Source: an uncultured Thiotrichales bacterium (GTDB lineage: Bacteria > Pseudomonadota > Gammaproteobacteria > Francisellales > CACEW01). Taken from it: 45,244 bases of DNA. The translations under genes and the position numbers were made by a program. This document shows, piece after piece, positions 32,758 through 41,996 of this stretch. How positions within the stretch are numbered: position 1 is the stretch's first letter; every line of letters begins with the position of its first letter. The stretch is from NCBI GenBank assembly GCA_903870015.1, contig CAIQBE010000026.1, forward strand, positions 1-45,244. Reading direction: 5' to 3'. The notes beneath the pieces are model-generated. The model worked only from the letters and a program-made list of their open reading frames with translations, made no database searches and was not told the origin of the DNA.

Positions 32758-34626
32758 ATGGTCTTTGATAAAATTTTTGATGTGATTGTTGTGGGTGGTG
32801 GTCATGCGGGCACTGAGGCTGCTTGCGCGGCTGCGCGTATGGGTTGCCAAACTTTGTTGTTGACCCACAATATCGAAACTCTGGGCCAAATGTCTTGTAA
32901 TCCTGCCTTTGGGGGGATTGGTAAGGGGCATTTGGTCAAAGAAATTGATGCTCTGGGCGGCATTATGGCTGAATGTGTTGATCAGGCCGCCATTCAAATT
33001 CGAACTTTAAATGCCAGCAAAGGCCCTGCCGTGCGTGCAACGCGTGCGCAAGCTGATCGTGTGCTTTACAAAGCCGCCGTGCGTGAACGTCTTGAGCATT
33101 ATCCTAATTTAACTTTATTTCAACAAGCGGTCGATGATTTATTGCTTGAGGGTGATAAAGTCATGGGCGTATTGACGCAAATGGGTTTGAAGTTTTATGC
33201 CCCTTCTGTGATTTTAACCGTCGGTACTTTTTTAGGTGGCAAGATTCATATTGGTATGCAGCATCATTCTGGTGGTCGTGCGGGTGATCCCCCCTCTATT
33301 GCTTTGGCCCAGCGTTTGCGGGAATTGCCGTTTCGGGTCGGGCGTCTTAAAACGGGTACGCCACCGCGTATTGATGGTAAAACCGTTGATTTTAGTGTTT
33401 TGCAGCAACAAGAAAGCGATCAGCCACTGCCGGTCTTTTCATTTTTAGGTCGGCGTGAGCAGCATCCTGTGCAGGTCTCTTGTTATATTACGCATACCAA
33501 TGAACGCACTCATGAGATCATTCGCAATAATTTGCATTTATCGCCGATGTATGCCGGTGTGATTGAAGGGGTTGGCCCCCGTTATTGTCCCTCGATTGAG
33601 GATAAGGTCGTGCGTTTTGCCGACAAAAATCGCCATCAAATCTTTATTGAACCTGAGGGTTTAACGACGACTGAGCTTTATCCTAATGGTATTTCCACGA
33701 GCTTGCCTTTTGATGTGCAGCTACAAATCGTGCGTTCGATGCAGGGCTTTGAGCAGGCGCATATTACCCGCCCTGGTTATGCGATTGAATATGATTATTT
33801 TGATCCGCGTGATTTAAAGCCCAGTTTAGAGACTAAATTTATTAATGGCTTATTCTTTGCCGGGCAAATCAATGGTACGACTGGTTATGAAGAGGCGGGG
33901 GCGCAGGGGATTTTGGCGGGGATTAATGCGGCTTGTTTGATTAAAGGCATTGATGTTTGGATACCTGGGCGTGATGAAGCTTATATTGGTGTGTTGGTTG
34001 ATGATCTTAATACTTCGGGCACGGTGGAGCCGTATCGAATGTTTACGAGCCGTGCCGAATATCGTTTGCAGTTACGTGAAGATAATGCTGATGCCAGATT
34101 AACGCCGATTGCGCGGCGATTAGGTTTGATTAGTGATGCGCGTTGGCAAGCCTTTGAAACCAAAATGGCGGCGATTATGCATGAAAAAGCACGATTGCAT
34201 GCGCATATTGTGCATCCAGGTTCGGCGGCGTTTCATTATTTCAAAGACCAAAAAGGTATTGAATTAGCACGTGAGTATCATGCGCTGGAATTATTGAAGC
34301 GCCCGGAAATTACCTATGCCGATTTTAGAACTTGCCCAGAGATTATGCTTGAGGAGATTGATGATCAGGTCGCAGAGCAAGTAGAGATTTCGGTGAAATA
34401 TGCTGGTTATATTGACCGTCAGCAAGATGAGGTCGCGCGTCATAAGCATTATGATGCTTTGAAAATTCCAGAGCATTTTAATTACGAGCAAGTGCCAAGT
34501 TTGTCTAATGAAGTGCGACAAAAACTTATGAATGTCCGTCCTGTGACTGTGGGTCAGGCAGCGCGTATCCCGGGGATTACCCCAGCGTCGATCTCTTTGT
34601 TATTAGTGCATTTGAAGCGGCGCTAA
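32758..34626 (+). CDS. mnmG: tRNA uridine-34 5-carboxymethylaminomethyl modification enzyme MnmG (GidA)
   Basis: MnmG, with MnmE, installs the cmnm5 group on wobble uridine 34 of several tRNAs using FAD and methylene-THF or a related donor. The 622-residue product shows the FAD-binding [18 protein letters not shown] near the start, [56 protein letters not shown] and a C-terminal helical domain for MnmE/tRNA binding. It is of normal length. It is not followed by rsmG or parA/parB, its frequent partners near the origin; instead two ankyrin genes follow. Confidence 0.98.
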   Translation: MVFDKIFDVIVVGGGHAGTEAACAAARMGCQTLLLTHNIETLGQMSCNPAFGGIGKGHLVKEIDALGGIMAECVDQAAIQIRTLNASKGPAVRATRAQADRVLYKAAVRERLEHYPNLTLFQQAVDDLLLEGDKVMGVLTQMGLKFYAPSVILTVGTFLGGKIHIGMQHHSGGRAGDPPSIALAQRLRELPFRVGRLKTGTPPRIDGKTVDFSVLQQQESDQPLPVFSFLGRREQHPVQVSCYITHTNERTHEIIRNNLHLSPMYAGVIEGVGPRYCPSIEDKVVRFADKNRHQIFIEPEGLTTTELYPNGISTSLPFDVQLQIVRSMQGFEQAHITRPGYAIEYDYFDPRDLKPSLETKFINGLFFAGQINGTTGYEEAGAQGILAGINAACLIKGIDVWIPGRDEAYIGVLVDDLNTSGTVEPYRMFTSRAEYRLQLREDNADARLTPIARRLGLISDARWQAFETKMAAIMHEKARLHAHIVHPGSAAFHYFKDQKGIELAREYHALELLKRPEITYADFRTCPEIMLEEIDDQVAEQVEISVKYAGYIDRQQDEVARHKHYDALKIPEHFNYEQVPSLSNEVRQKLMNVRPVTVGQAARIPGITPASISLLLVHLKRR

Positions 34627-34816
34627 TGGATTGATGCTTCAAAACCTATGTCAAAATGGCATCCAGTGCAGGCGAGTAATAATCTAAGCATTGTATTGCC
34701 ATTATTTTATAATCTTATGAATTTGCTATAATCCATTGAATTTAGCGTATTTTTTACGCTCTTTATTCAGTCTGTGTGTTTTTTGTCTGCCTCCGCTTGT
34801 CATTTCTTTAAATATA

Positions 34817-34845
34817 TTTACATGAGATTAATTGTATGTTATAAT
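34817..34845 (+). promoter_or_regulatory. Strong promoter of the first ankyrin gene
   Basis: TTTACA (34817-34822), 17 bases, TATAAT (34840-34845), with TGT as extended -10. The -10 ends 32 bases before the ATG. The hexamers and spacing are identical to those of the second ankyrin gene. Confidence 0.72.
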
Positions 34846-34877
34846 TAAATAAATATAGAATTTTGTGAGGGGTTTTT

Positions 34878-35789
34878 ATGACATCTTTTCTAGCAGATGC
34901 ATCGATGTTGTATCGCGCTGTTGATAGTAATGATTTAGCAGAAGTCAAAAACGTACTTTGCTTTAATAACCTTAATCTTGAAGATGGTTATAAAGATGAT
35001 CAAGGTAATGATCACTCTCCGCTCTTTCATGCGCTTAATCTAGGGAATGTCGATGTCATCAAGGCTTTGCTTGATGCGGGTGCTAGTTTAGTTCGTCCTT
35101 CGGTATTTGTGACGGAGGCACAAACGCAATTGATTACCATGACGCCTTTAGAAAAAATAATGGAAAAATCTGTAGTAGATCCAGAATTCCTTGAGGCAAT
35201 TAAAAATATTCCCCAAGTGACTACAGCGTTTTCAGCGATCGCCTTGAGCGAGCCTAGTGGTATTCGTTACTCTCGTCTTTATGATGCGGTGAGCCAAAGA
35301 GATTACGCAAAAGTGGCTATATTGTTAGCGTTGGGAGCTGATCCTAATCAAGGTTTAATCGAAACCGATGGTAGTCATATTTCCCCTTTGTATAATGCGG
35401 TGGAGATTGGTCCTATTGAGATGGTAAAAATTCTTCTTGAGTATGGTGCCGATCCTAATTATGGTTTTATCAGACCTAATGGCGGTAGGCATGATGTGCC
35501 TTTGGATCATGCGATTCATATGTGCAACTATGAGGCTGCAAAAATCCTGATTGCTCATGCGGCTACCAATGCTACTTTAGTCCCTGGTGGCGATTTGCTC
35601 CAATATTTGCTTGATAATGTTCAAGATTCTGAGCAGTTGAAAATCCTCATTGATCTAGCCTATCAGTCATCTTCGAGCTCTGATGGTTATCCGATTGCGG
35701 GGATGCCATTTGTGAATCCAGCGATTCCTACAACGACGAGCCCTTTATATACGCTACGCCAGTCTGAGTCCTGGTTGCAGGAATCTTAA
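34878..35789 (+). CDS. Ankyrin-repeat protein, copy 1
   Basis: The 303-residue protein has about five ankyrin-type repeats in two groups (about 8-75 and 130-235). Examples are HSPLFHALNLGNVDVIKALLDAGAS, SRLYDAVSQRDYAKVAILLALGADPNQG and ISPLYNAVEIGPIEMVKILLEYGADPNYG. The ~45-residue tail is Ser/Thr/Pro-rich and ends SESWLQES. No signal peptide or membrane helix is seen. Ankyrin arrays bind proteins and are frequent in secreted effectors of intracellular bacteria; secretion is inferred, not shown. GAGGGG precedes the ATG. It is a tandem paralogue of the gene at 36041. Confidence 0.85.
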   Translation: MTSFLADASMLYRAVDSNDLAEVKNVLCFNNLNLEDGYKDDQGNDHSPLFHALNLGNVDVIKALLDAGASLVRPSVFVTEAQTQLITMTPLEKIMEKSVVDPEFLEAIKNIPQVTTAFSAIALSEPSGIRYSRLYDAVSQRDYAKVAILLALGADPNQGLIETDGSHISPLYNAVEIGPIEMVKILLEYGADPNYGFIRPNGGRHDVPLDHAIHMCNYEAAKILIAHAATNATLVPGGDLLQYLLDNVQDSEQLKILIDLAYQSSSSSDGYPIAGMPFVNPAIPTTTSPLYTLRQSESWLQES

Positions 35790-35866
35790 TTTAGTATCAG
35801 CGCCTTGTGCATTTGACGCATTGTGCGTTAAACTTTTCGCATCACTTTATTTGTGATCAAAGACTG

Positions 35867-35936
35867 CTGCATCATCCAGGCATAGCCTTTTCCATTATCC
35901 TTCGAATTTTTCCAAAGATGATGCTGGGGTTTTGCA
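35867..35936. repeat. Remnant of a REP-like element between the ankyrin genes
   Basis: GCTGCATCATCCAGG (35867-35880 region) and a facing GATGATGCTGGGG (about 35918-35930) are inverted copies flanking TTATCCTTCGAATTTTTCC. The central ATCCTTCGAATTTT matches the REP half-site at the window ends. The copy is degraded. Confidence 0.45.
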
Positions 35937-35954
35937 TTGTTCTTGATAAATATG

Positions 35955-35983
35955 TTTACATCTTCATTTTTTAACCCTATAAT
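35955..35983 (+). promoter_or_regulatory. Strong promoter of the second ankyrin gene
   Basis: TTTACA (35955-35960), 17 bases, TATAAT (35978-35983). It is identical in both hexamers and spacing to the promoter of copy 1, though the spacer sequence differs. The -10 ends 57 bases before the GTG start, so the leader is longer. Confidence 0.7.
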
Positions 35984-36040
35984 CAAAAAAATCAGTAAAA
36001 ATAGCTGGTTGTTATTAATAAAATTAATTAGGAGGGTCGC

Positions 36041-37231
36041 GTGAAGAATTTTGAGAGAGATGCATCGGATTTGTATAAAGCGGTTGATCGTGGTGATCTG
36101 GCTTCCGTTCAAAAAATTAGTGGCTCTTTGAAGAAAAAAAGTGACATTGAAGTGGGTTATAAAGATGACTCAGGTAATGATCAATCTCCGTTGCTTCATG
36201 CGGCTTACAAAGGCAGGGTCGATATCGTTAAAGCTTTGCTTGATGCAGGTGCTAGCGTTTCCCGTCCTTCTGTTATTGAGGAGCCCACACAATATCTTAT
36301 CATAAATCCCTTGACTGTCATGGTGGATAAAGCGCTGAAAGATTCTGATTTTTTGGCATTGATTCGCGATACACCTAAGATCAAAAAAGCATTATCAGCA
36401 GAGGGAAAGAATCATCCTAATGGCGCGTGCTATACTCAGCTTTATGACGCAGTGAGCCAAGGGCAGCATGCTAGGGCTAAAATGCTTTTAGAAGTGGGGG
36501 TTGATCCTAATCAAGGTTTAACTGAAGCCGATGGTGCTCATGTGTCACCTTTGCATCATGCGATTCATCGTGGTGATGTTGAAGCGGTAAAGCTTCTTCT
36601 TGCTTATGGTGCCAATCCAAATTATGGTTTTAAAGGGCTTAATGGTGAGCGTGAATCTCCATTGCAGTATGCTATTGAAGCACAGCGTTATGATATTGCC
36701 AAAATATTAATTGGCCATTCTGATATTGATGTTGCTTTAGTTCCGGGCGGCGACTTGCGTGAATTTTTGCAGCAGAATGTTAAAAATGACCCAGAGTTAA
36801 TAACATTAACGGCTCTTGCAGAAAAAGCAGCGTCTGAGCCGCTTGCGCCACCTTCAGCGGTTAAGTTTAAATGTCCGCCCGCGCCATTTATTCCAAGACG
36901 TCCTAGTGTTTCTTTCGCTGCTAATGCTGCTGCAACATTTGTGGCTGCAGCTAGCTATTCTGCTAGTATTGCACCCACACCCACACCTACCCTTATTGCT
37001 GCACCAGCAGCTTCTAGCAGTGCTGGGGTTTCTTTGGAAACTGTGGGCGTTTTGGTTGCTGTTGCCGCTACTTTTGCGGCTGGGCTTGTGGCCCTCGGGG
37101 TTTATTTGGGGCGTGCTACTGCAGTGCCAGTAGTTGCTACACAGGCACCTGTTGGTCCTTTTAATGCGCACCAACAAGGCAAAGGGCCTCGCCAAGGACC
37201 AGGACCACAGCCACAGCCTAATGGTTTTTAG
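36041..37231 (+). CDS. Ankyrin-repeat protein, copy 2, with C-terminal membrane helix
   Basis: The 396-residue protein shares its first ~250 residues with copy 1. Shared stretches include GYKDDSGNDQSPLLHAA, VDIVKALLDAGAS, LYDAVSQGQHARAKMLLEVGVDPNQG, VKLLLAYGANPNYGF and LVPGGDLREFL. It then adds an Ala/Pro/Thr-rich linker (about 270-325), one hydrophobic helix (about 335-358) and a Gln/Pro/Gly-rich tail. It may thus be membrane-tethered, unlike copy 1. The start is GTG at 36041 with AGGAGG 4-5 bases upstream. A strong terminator follows at 37272. The role is unknown; a host-directed function is inference. Confidence 0.85.
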   Translation: MKNFERDASDLYKAVDRGDLASVQKISGSLKKKSDIEVGYKDDSGNDQSPLLHAAYKGRVDIVKALLDAGASVSRPSVIEEPTQYLIINPLTVMVDKALKDSDFLALIRDTPKIKKALSAEGKNHPNGACYTQLYDAVSQGQHARAKMLLEVGVDPNQGLTEADGAHVSPLHHAIHRGDVEAVKLLLAYGANPNYGFKGLNGERESPLQYAIEAQRYDIAKILIGHSDIDVALVPGGDLREFLQQNVKNDPELITLTALAEKAASEPLAPPSAVKFKCPPAPFIPRRPSVSFAANAAATFVAAASYSASIAPTPTPTLIAAPAASSSAGVSLETVGVLVAVAATFAAGLVALGVYLGRATAVPVVATQAPVGPFNAHQQGKGPRQGPGPQPQPNGF

Positions 37232-37271
37232 TATCTAGTAAGATTGTGTATTGATCTTTAAAATTGCAAAG

Positions 37272-37306
37272 AAGGCTCCTTGGTATTTTGCCAGGGAGCC
37301 TTTTTT
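37272..37306 (+). terminator. Rho-independent terminator after the second ankyrin gene
   Basis: AAGGCTCCTTGG (37272-37283) and CCAGGGAGCCTT (37291-37302) form a 12-bp stem with one G-T pair and a 7-base loop, followed by a T run to 37306. It separates the ankyrin gene from dps. The stem is nearly symmetrical but the A run is short on the reverse side. Confidence 0.9.
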
Positions 37307-37414
37307 CTTTGCTTGGCGTTCACTATTCAAACGCTTTGACGATACGGCTCTTGCTGATATGCGCTGCTAGGAGTAAAATAGCTAAAAATATGATCATTAA
37401 ACAAGGGGTGGCTC

Positions 37415-37879
37415 ATGAATATTAATATTGGTTTAGCCGAGACAGAAAGACAGCAAATTGCTGAAGGTTTGAGTAAATTATTGGCGGATACTTATACGTT
37501 GTCTCTTAAAACTCAGAATTTTCATTGGAATGTGACTGGTCCGAATTTCAAAAGCTTGCATGTCATGTTTGATGAGCAATATCAAGAATTGGCGGCGGCT
37601 GTGGATACTTTGGCTGAGCGGATTCGCGCTTTGGGTGTGTTTACGCCCGCAAGCTTTACGCAATTTGCCAAATTGGCAAAAGTGAAAGAATCTAACGATG
37701 TGCCATCTTGGGATAAAATGCTCACACAGTTGGTTGAGGGGCATGAAACGGTAATTCATACGGCGCGTGACTTGGTATCTTTGGTGCAAAAAGTCGGTGA
37801 TGAAGTGACTTTGAATTTATTGGCGGAGCGCATGGATATTCATGAAAAAACCGCATGGATGTTGCGTAGCTCACTCTAA
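37415..37879 (+). CDS. dps: Dps-family ferritin-like DNA-protection protein
   Basis: The 154-residue protein is a Dps-type ferritin: TLSLKTQNFHWNVTGPNFKSLHVMFDEQYQELAAAVDTLAERIRALG carries the inter-subunit ferroxidase His and Asp/Glu ligands. A late MDIHEKTAWMLRSSL helix completes the four-helix bundle. Dodecamers oxidise ferrous iron with peroxide and store it, protecting DNA. There is no long Lys-rich N-terminal tail, so direct DNA binding may be weak. It begins the dps-waaC-ridA-rnr run, 6 bases ahead of the heptosyltransferase gene. No OxyR-type site was confirmed upstream. Confidence 0.95.
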   Translation: MNINIGLAETERQQIAEGLSKLLADTYTLSLKTQNFHWNVTGPNFKSLHVMFDEQYQELAAAVDTLAERIRALGVFTPASFTQFAKLAKVKESNDVPSWDKMLTQLVEGHETVIHTARDLVSLVQKVGDEVTLNLLAERMDIHEKTAWMLRSSL

Positions 37880-37885
37880 GCTTTC

Positions 37886-38905
37886 ATGAAAATTTTATTG
37901 ATTAAACTCTCATCTTTGGGCGATTTGATTCACGTCTTTCCGGCCTTGTCTGATTTGCAGAAACATTTTCCTCATGTTTCGGTGGATTGGGTGGTTGATG
38001 AGAGTTTTAAAGAGGTTCCGGCTTGGCACCCTGCGGTGCGTAAAGTCATTCCGCTTGGTTTACGTCGTCTTAAAAAGCAAGGCTTGTTTAGTCTGCGTAG
38101 CCTCAAAGAGTTTTTTGCGATGCTCAAAAAACTGCGTTTTGAACGTTATGATTTAATTATTGATGCTCAAGGCTTGTATAAAAGTGCCGTGCTTGCGCTG
38201 TTGGCTCGCGGTAAGCGTGTCGGATTGGCAAAAGGTTCGAGCCGCGAAAATGTTGCTTGGTTATATCAGCAAAGTTTTCCGATTTCTTTTGATCAACATG
38301 CGAGTGCTAGAGTGAGAACTCTGTTTGCAGAGGCTTTGGCTTATCAATATGATCCTGCTGTCTTAGACTTTAAGTTAGGCACTTGGTCGGGACAAGATTC
38401 TAAAAACTTGGTTTTTATACATGCGACGACCTGGGCTACGAAACATTATCCAGAGGAATATTGGCGTGATTTAGCGGTGATGGCAACTGGTAGAAATTGG
38501 TCGGTGGCTTTGCCACAAGTGACCACGGTGGACGAAGCTCGGGCTTTGATGATTACTAAAGATTTAGATGCAGAGGTATTGCCCAAGATGAGCTTGACTG
38601 CGCTGCGGGATTATTTATCGGGAGTACGTGGTTTTATTAGCGTTGATACGGGGCTGGCGCATATTGCGGCAGCGATGGGGGTTCCTGGTCTTGTATTTTA
38701 TGGACCGACTAATCCTAAACATATTGGTACTGTGGGGCAAAATCAAGAGCATTTGGCGGTACAATTTGAATGTGCGCCTTGTTTGTTACGTCAATGCAAT
38801 CATCCGGATCGTGTCCATAAACCTACGCCGCCATGTTATCGTATGTTGGCGCCTAAGATCGTTTGGGAAAAATTTAACACGTTATTATCAAAAACTATGT
38901 CATAA
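37886..38905 (+). CDS. waaC: LPS heptosyltransferase I (WaaC-like), GT9
   Basis: WaaC adds the first L-glycero-D-manno-heptose to Kdo2-lipid A. The 339-residue product has the family opening KILLIKLSSLGDLIHVFPALSDL, the IDAQGLYKSAVLALLARGKRVGL stretch, and the donor-binding SVDTGLAHIAAAMGVPGLVFYGPTNP. It closes with a cysteine-containing CAPCLLRQCNHPD segment typical of GT9. Length fits. It starts 6 bases after dps and is followed by ridA after 10 bases. WaaC rather than WaaF is favoured by the opening motif and size, but this is not proven. Confidence 0.88.
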   Translation: MKILLIKLSSLGDLIHVFPALSDLQKHFPHVSVDWVVDESFKEVPAWHPAVRKVIPLGLRRLKKQGLFSLRSLKEFFAMLKKLRFERYDLIIDAQGLYKSAVLALLARGKRVGLAKGSSRENVAWLYQQSFPISFDQHASARVRTLFAEALAYQYDPAVLDFKLGTWSGQDSKNLVFIHATTWATKHYPEEYWRDLAVMATGRNWSVALPQVTTVDEARALMITKDLDAEVLPKMSLTALRDYLSGVRGFISVDTGLAHIAAAMGVPGLVFYGPTNPKHIGTVGQNQEHLAVQFECAPCLLRQCNHPDRVHKPTPPCYRMLAPKIVWEKFNTLLSKTMS

Positions 38906-38915
38906 TGAGGGAGCT

Positions 38916-39302
38916 ATGGAAAAAGTAAGTGTACATACATCAGAGGCACCATCAGCGATTGGTTGCTACTCACAGGCGATGAAGCTCGGCAATATTGTTT
39001 TTTTGTCAGGGCAGATCCCCTTGGATCCAGAAACCATGCAGTTGGTTGAGGGGCCGATGGAAGTAAAGATTACGCAGGTGTTTAATAACTTGCAGGCAGT
39101 GGCAAAGGCTGCAGGTGGGAGCTTGAATGATATTGTCAAAGTGACGGTCTATTTATTGGATCTTTGTCATTTTCAAGCGGTGAATAATGCCATGGCGGGA
39201 TATTTTGAAAAACCCTATCCTGCTCGCGCCGTAATTGGTGTGTCTTCTTTGCCCAAAGGTGCAGAAATAGAAGTTGAAGCGGTCATGGCTTTACCGACAT
39301 AA
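38916..39302 (+). CDS. ridA: RidA/YjgF enamine-imine deaminase
   Basis: RidA hydrolyses reactive 2-aminoacrylate and related enamines/imines released by PLP enzymes. The 128-residue protein has the family core: IGCYSQAMKLGNIVFLSGQIPLDPETMQLV, NNLQAVAKAAGGSLNDIVKVTVYLLDL, and YPARAVIGVSSLPKGAEIEVEAVMAL, including the substrate-binding Arg in PARA and late Glu. The ATG at 38916 has GAGGGAG upstream. A longer frame starting within waaC is spurious at its 5' part. Confidence 0.96.
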   Translation: MEKVSVHTSEAPSAIGCYSQAMKLGNIVFLSGQIPLDPETMQLVEGPMEVKITQVFNNLQAVAKAAGGSLNDIVKVTVYLLDLCHFQAVNNAMAGYFEKPYPARAVIGVSSLPKGAEIEVEAVMALPT

Positions 39303-39315
39303 AAAAGGAAAAAAA

Positions 39316-41292
39316 TTGAAAAAACCAAAAAAGTCTTTTATCTCAGCGCTGTTTTCTCGTAAGGCGAAAAAGACCAAGCAGGATGAGTCTTGGCGCGAAG
39401 CAGACCCCTTTCAGGGGCGTGAAGCTGAAAGATATGTTGAGCCCATCCCTAGCCGAGAATATATTTTAAAAGTTTTGGTAGAGGCCAAGACGCCGCTACA
39501 AGTTGAGGATTTGCTTGAAATATTTAACTTAGAAGGTGAGCGTAACAAAGATGGTGTGCGTCGACGTCTGCGCGCGATGGAGCGGGATCAGCAGTTAGTA
39601 TTGACTGCATCGGGCGCTTACCGGCCTTTTGTTGCGGGCAAGGATGTGGCTATTGCGCCACAGCCTTTTGTGAAAGAAGAGGTGAAGGTAAATCTTGAAA
39701 TTGCCGCGCAATTGGCGATTACTAAGCATCAACTTCCTCATGAATGGCCGGCAGAATTATTGCGCGAGATTAAAGATATTGGTTTGGAAATTCCTCAAGA
39801 TGAAATTGCCAAGCGTCGAGATTTACGCGATTTACCGCTCGTTACGATTGACGGTGAAGATGCCAGAGATTTTGATGATGCAGTGTATTGTGAGCGTGTG
39901 GGTAATAATTTTCGTTTGGTTGTAGCGATTGCCGATGTGTCTTATTATGTGCGTTTTGGTACAGCTTTGGATGTTGAGGCGGAAACCCGTGGTACTTCGG
40001 TGTATTTTCCCAAAAAAGTGATTCCGATGTTGCCAGAGGTGTTGTCCAATGAATTATGTTCGTTAAAACCGAATGTTGATCGTTTGTGTTTGGTCTCAGA
40101 TATGCTGATTGGTGCTGACGGCCAGTTATTGGAATATCAATTTTATGAAGCGACGATGCGCTCTAAGGCTCGGTTTACCTATAATCAAGTGGCAGCAGTC
40201 TTAGCAGATCCGAAAATGCAACATGATGCACCCCATGATAAATTTAGTCATGTCTGGTCTCATGTTTTTGATCTTTATGCCTTGTTTCAAATTTTGTATA
40301 AAGCCCGTGAAGCCCGAGGTGCTCTTGATTTTGATACCGTTGAAGGTGCATTGGTTTTGAATGCTGAAGGTGAGCTTACTGAGATTAAATCCATTGTGCG
40401 TAATGACGCGCATAAGTTGATTGAAGAGGCCATGTTGATTGCCAATGTAGCCACTGCGCGCTTTCTTGATGATGCTAAAGTGCCAGGCTTGTATCGGATT
40501 CATGAAGGGGTGCGTGAAGAGCGTTATCCGGATTTGCGAGATTTTTTAAATTCACGTAGTTTAAAACTTGGGGCTCATGTGCCTAGTGCTAAAGAGTTGA
40601 ATGCTGTCTTGGCATTGGCGCATGAACGTCCGGATTTTTCCATTTTACAAACGGTGGTTTTACGCTCGATGACCCAGGCGGTTTATAGCCCTAACAATAT
40701 TGGCCATTATGGTTTGGCTTATGAGACCTATACGCATTTTACATCGCCTATACGTCGTTACCCTGATCTCTTGGTGCATCGTTTAATTCGGCATATTTTA
40801 TCGAAGCAAGATAAGGCCGGTCGGGCTTATGATGAAGCTGCACTTGCGGCTTTGGGTGTACATACCTCGACAACAGAGCGTCGTGCCGATGAGGCTAGTC
40901 GCGAAGTGGTCATGATGCTGAAATGCGGTTTATTGCAAAAGCATTTGGGTAAAGAGTTTAATGGCATTATTAGCTCGGTGACCCATTTTGGTTTGTTTGT
41001 GACGTTGCAAGAGTGGCTGGTTGATGGCTTGGTGCATGTGACTAGCTTGCCGGCGGATTATTATCAGTTTGATCCGACCCATCATCGTTTGGTTGGCGAT
41101 CGCAGTGGGCGTAGTTTTCAAATCGGTCAAGAAATTAAAGTGAAAGTAGTAAAGGTAGAGCCCTTTGAACGTAAAGTGGACTTTTTGATTGCTGGTTATG
41201 AGGATGCGCGTAAAAAGCCATCGTATCGTGGCGGCCCACGTAAGCGTAGTGGTTCAGGACCTAAGGCAACAGGGAGATCAGCAAAAAAATGA
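39316..41292 (+). CDS. rnr: Ribonuclease R
   Basis: RNase R is a processive 3'-5' exoribonuclease that degrades structured RNA. The 658-residue product has an N-terminal winged-helix-type domain (REYILKVLVEAKTPLQVEDL), cold-shock domains, and the RNB catalytic core. In the core, TIDGEDARDFDDAVYC supplies the metal-binding aspartates and HFTSPIRRYPDLLVHRL lies downstream. An S1 domain (FNGIISSVTHFGLFVTL) and a short basic tail complete it. The start is TTG at 39316, with AAGGAA 6 bases upstream; an in-frame TTG at 39274 lies inside ridA. The protein is shorter than E. coli RNase R, lacking much of its long Lys-rich C-terminal tail. Confidence 0.95.
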   Translation: MKKPKKSFISALFSRKAKKTKQDESWREADPFQGREAERYVEPIPSREYILKVLVEAKTPLQVEDLLEIFNLEGERNKDGVRRRLRAMERDQQLVLTASGAYRPFVAGKDVAIAPQPFVKEEVKVNLEIAAQLAITKHQLPHEWPAELLREIKDIGLEIPQDEIAKRRDLRDLPLVTIDGEDARDFDDAVYCERVGNNFRLVVAIADVSYYVRFGTALDVEAETRGTSVYFPKKVIPMLPEVLSNELCSLKPNVDRLCLVSDMLIGADGQLLEYQFYEATMRSKARFTYNQVAAVLADPKMQHDAPHDKFSHVWSHVFDLYALFQILYKAREARGALDFDTVEGALVLNAEGELTEIKSIVRNDAHKLIEEAMLIANVATARFLDDAKVPGLYRIHEGVREERYPDLRDFLNSRSLKLGAHVPSAKELNAVLALAHERPDFSILQTVVLRSMTQAVYSPNNIGHYGLAYETYTHFTSPIRRYPDLLVHRLIRHILSKQDKAGRAYDEAALAALGVHTSTTERRADEASREVVMMLKCGLLQKHLGKEFNGIISSVTHFGLFVTLQEWLVDGLVHVTSLPADYYQFDPTHHRLVGDRSGRSFQIGQEIKVKVVKVEPFERKVDFLIAGYEDARKKPSYRGGPRKRSGSGPKATGRSAKK

Positions 41293-41939
41293 CTTTAAAT
41301 GCCCATATTATTGAGCCTGCCGGTTCGCATCAGTCTAGCATTATTTTTTTACATGGCTTAGGGGCTGATGGTAAAGATTTCGCGCCAGTGGCAGAGCAGC
41401 TAAAGCTTTTAGAGACGCGTTTTATTTTTCCCCATGCGCCGGTGCGCCCGATTACGATTAATAATGGTTATGCCATGCGCGGTTGGTACGATATTGTGAC
41501 CTTGGATCGGGATAATTTTATTCATGATGTTCCTGGTGTTGAAGCTTCAAGCGCATTTGTGCACGGTTTGGTTGAAGCTGAGCATCAAAAAGGTATTGCC
41601 TATGATCGTATTGTGTTGGCTGGTTTTTCTCAAGGCGGTGCGATTGCCTTGTTTGCGGGGTTGAGCTTTACACAGCCCTTGGCCGGTATTTTAGCGCTAT
41701 CAACTTATGTGCCAGCCCCTGAAGTTCTCGCAGAGCGTTGTACTAAGACTCCTTTGAACATTATGATGACTCATGGGCTTATGGATGATGTGATTCCACT
41801 CTCTTCAGCGGAGTTATCCGTGCAATGGCTTGAAAAAATGGGACAGCGTCCCCATTTTAAAACTTATCCTATGGCTCATTCAGTTTGTGCGCCTGAGATC
41901 ATGGATATTGAAGCTTGGCTCAAAGGAGTTTTGATTTGA
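41289..41939 (+). CDS. Alpha/beta-hydrolase carboxylesterase/phospholipase (PF02230-type)
   Basis: The 216-residue protein is an esterase of the phospholipase/carboxylesterase family (acyl-protein thioesterase-like). It has an oxyanion region IIFLHGLGADGKDF, the nucleophile elbow GFSQGG, an Asp near GLMDDVIP, and a late catalytic His in PMAHSV. It should hydrolyse small acyl esters; the true substrate is unknown. Its ATG overlaps the rnr stop by 4 bases, so translation is coupled. No signal peptide is seen, so it is cytoplasmic. Confidence 0.9.
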   Translation: MTLNAHIIEPAGSHQSSIIFLHGLGADGKDFAPVAEQLKLLETRFIFPHAPVRPITINNGYAMRGWYDIVTLDRDNFIHDVPGVEASSAFVHGLVEAEHQKGIAYDRIVLAGFSQGGAIALFAGLSFTQPLAGILALSTYVPAPEVLAERCTKTPLNIMMTHGLMDDVIPLSSAELSVQWLEKMGQRPHFKTYPMAHSVCAPEIMDIEAWLKGVLI

Positions 41940-41968
41940 TTGACTTTTGATCATTTTGGTGTTAGGAT
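41940..41968 (+). promoter_or_regulatory. Probable promoter of the lemA-htpX-like unit
   Basis: TTGACT (41940-41945), 17 bases, TAGGAT (41963-41968). The -10 ends 28 bases before the lemA ATG and the -35 begins immediately after the esterase stop codon. AAGGAGAT serves as the ribosome site. Confidence 0.6.
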
Positions 41969-41996
41969 GTTTTAAATTTTAAAGGAGATATGTCTT

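Noticed and set aside
31798..34845. TATGTTATRAT as a dedicated regulatory motif for accessory genes
   Set aside because: A similar extended -10 (TATGTTAAGAT) precedes icd, so this may be just a good extended -10; only the wider shared leader of the two small genes was kept.
5225..37231. PmrA-like or other dedicated effector regulatory boxes upstream of ARM and ankyrin genes
   Set aside because: No pair of CTTAAT-type direct repeats at the required spacing was seen.
38628..38915. Upstream extension of the ridA frame into waaC
   Set aside because: The extension is an out-of-frame reading of waaC; RidA begins at 38916 with a good ribosome site and the conserved start.
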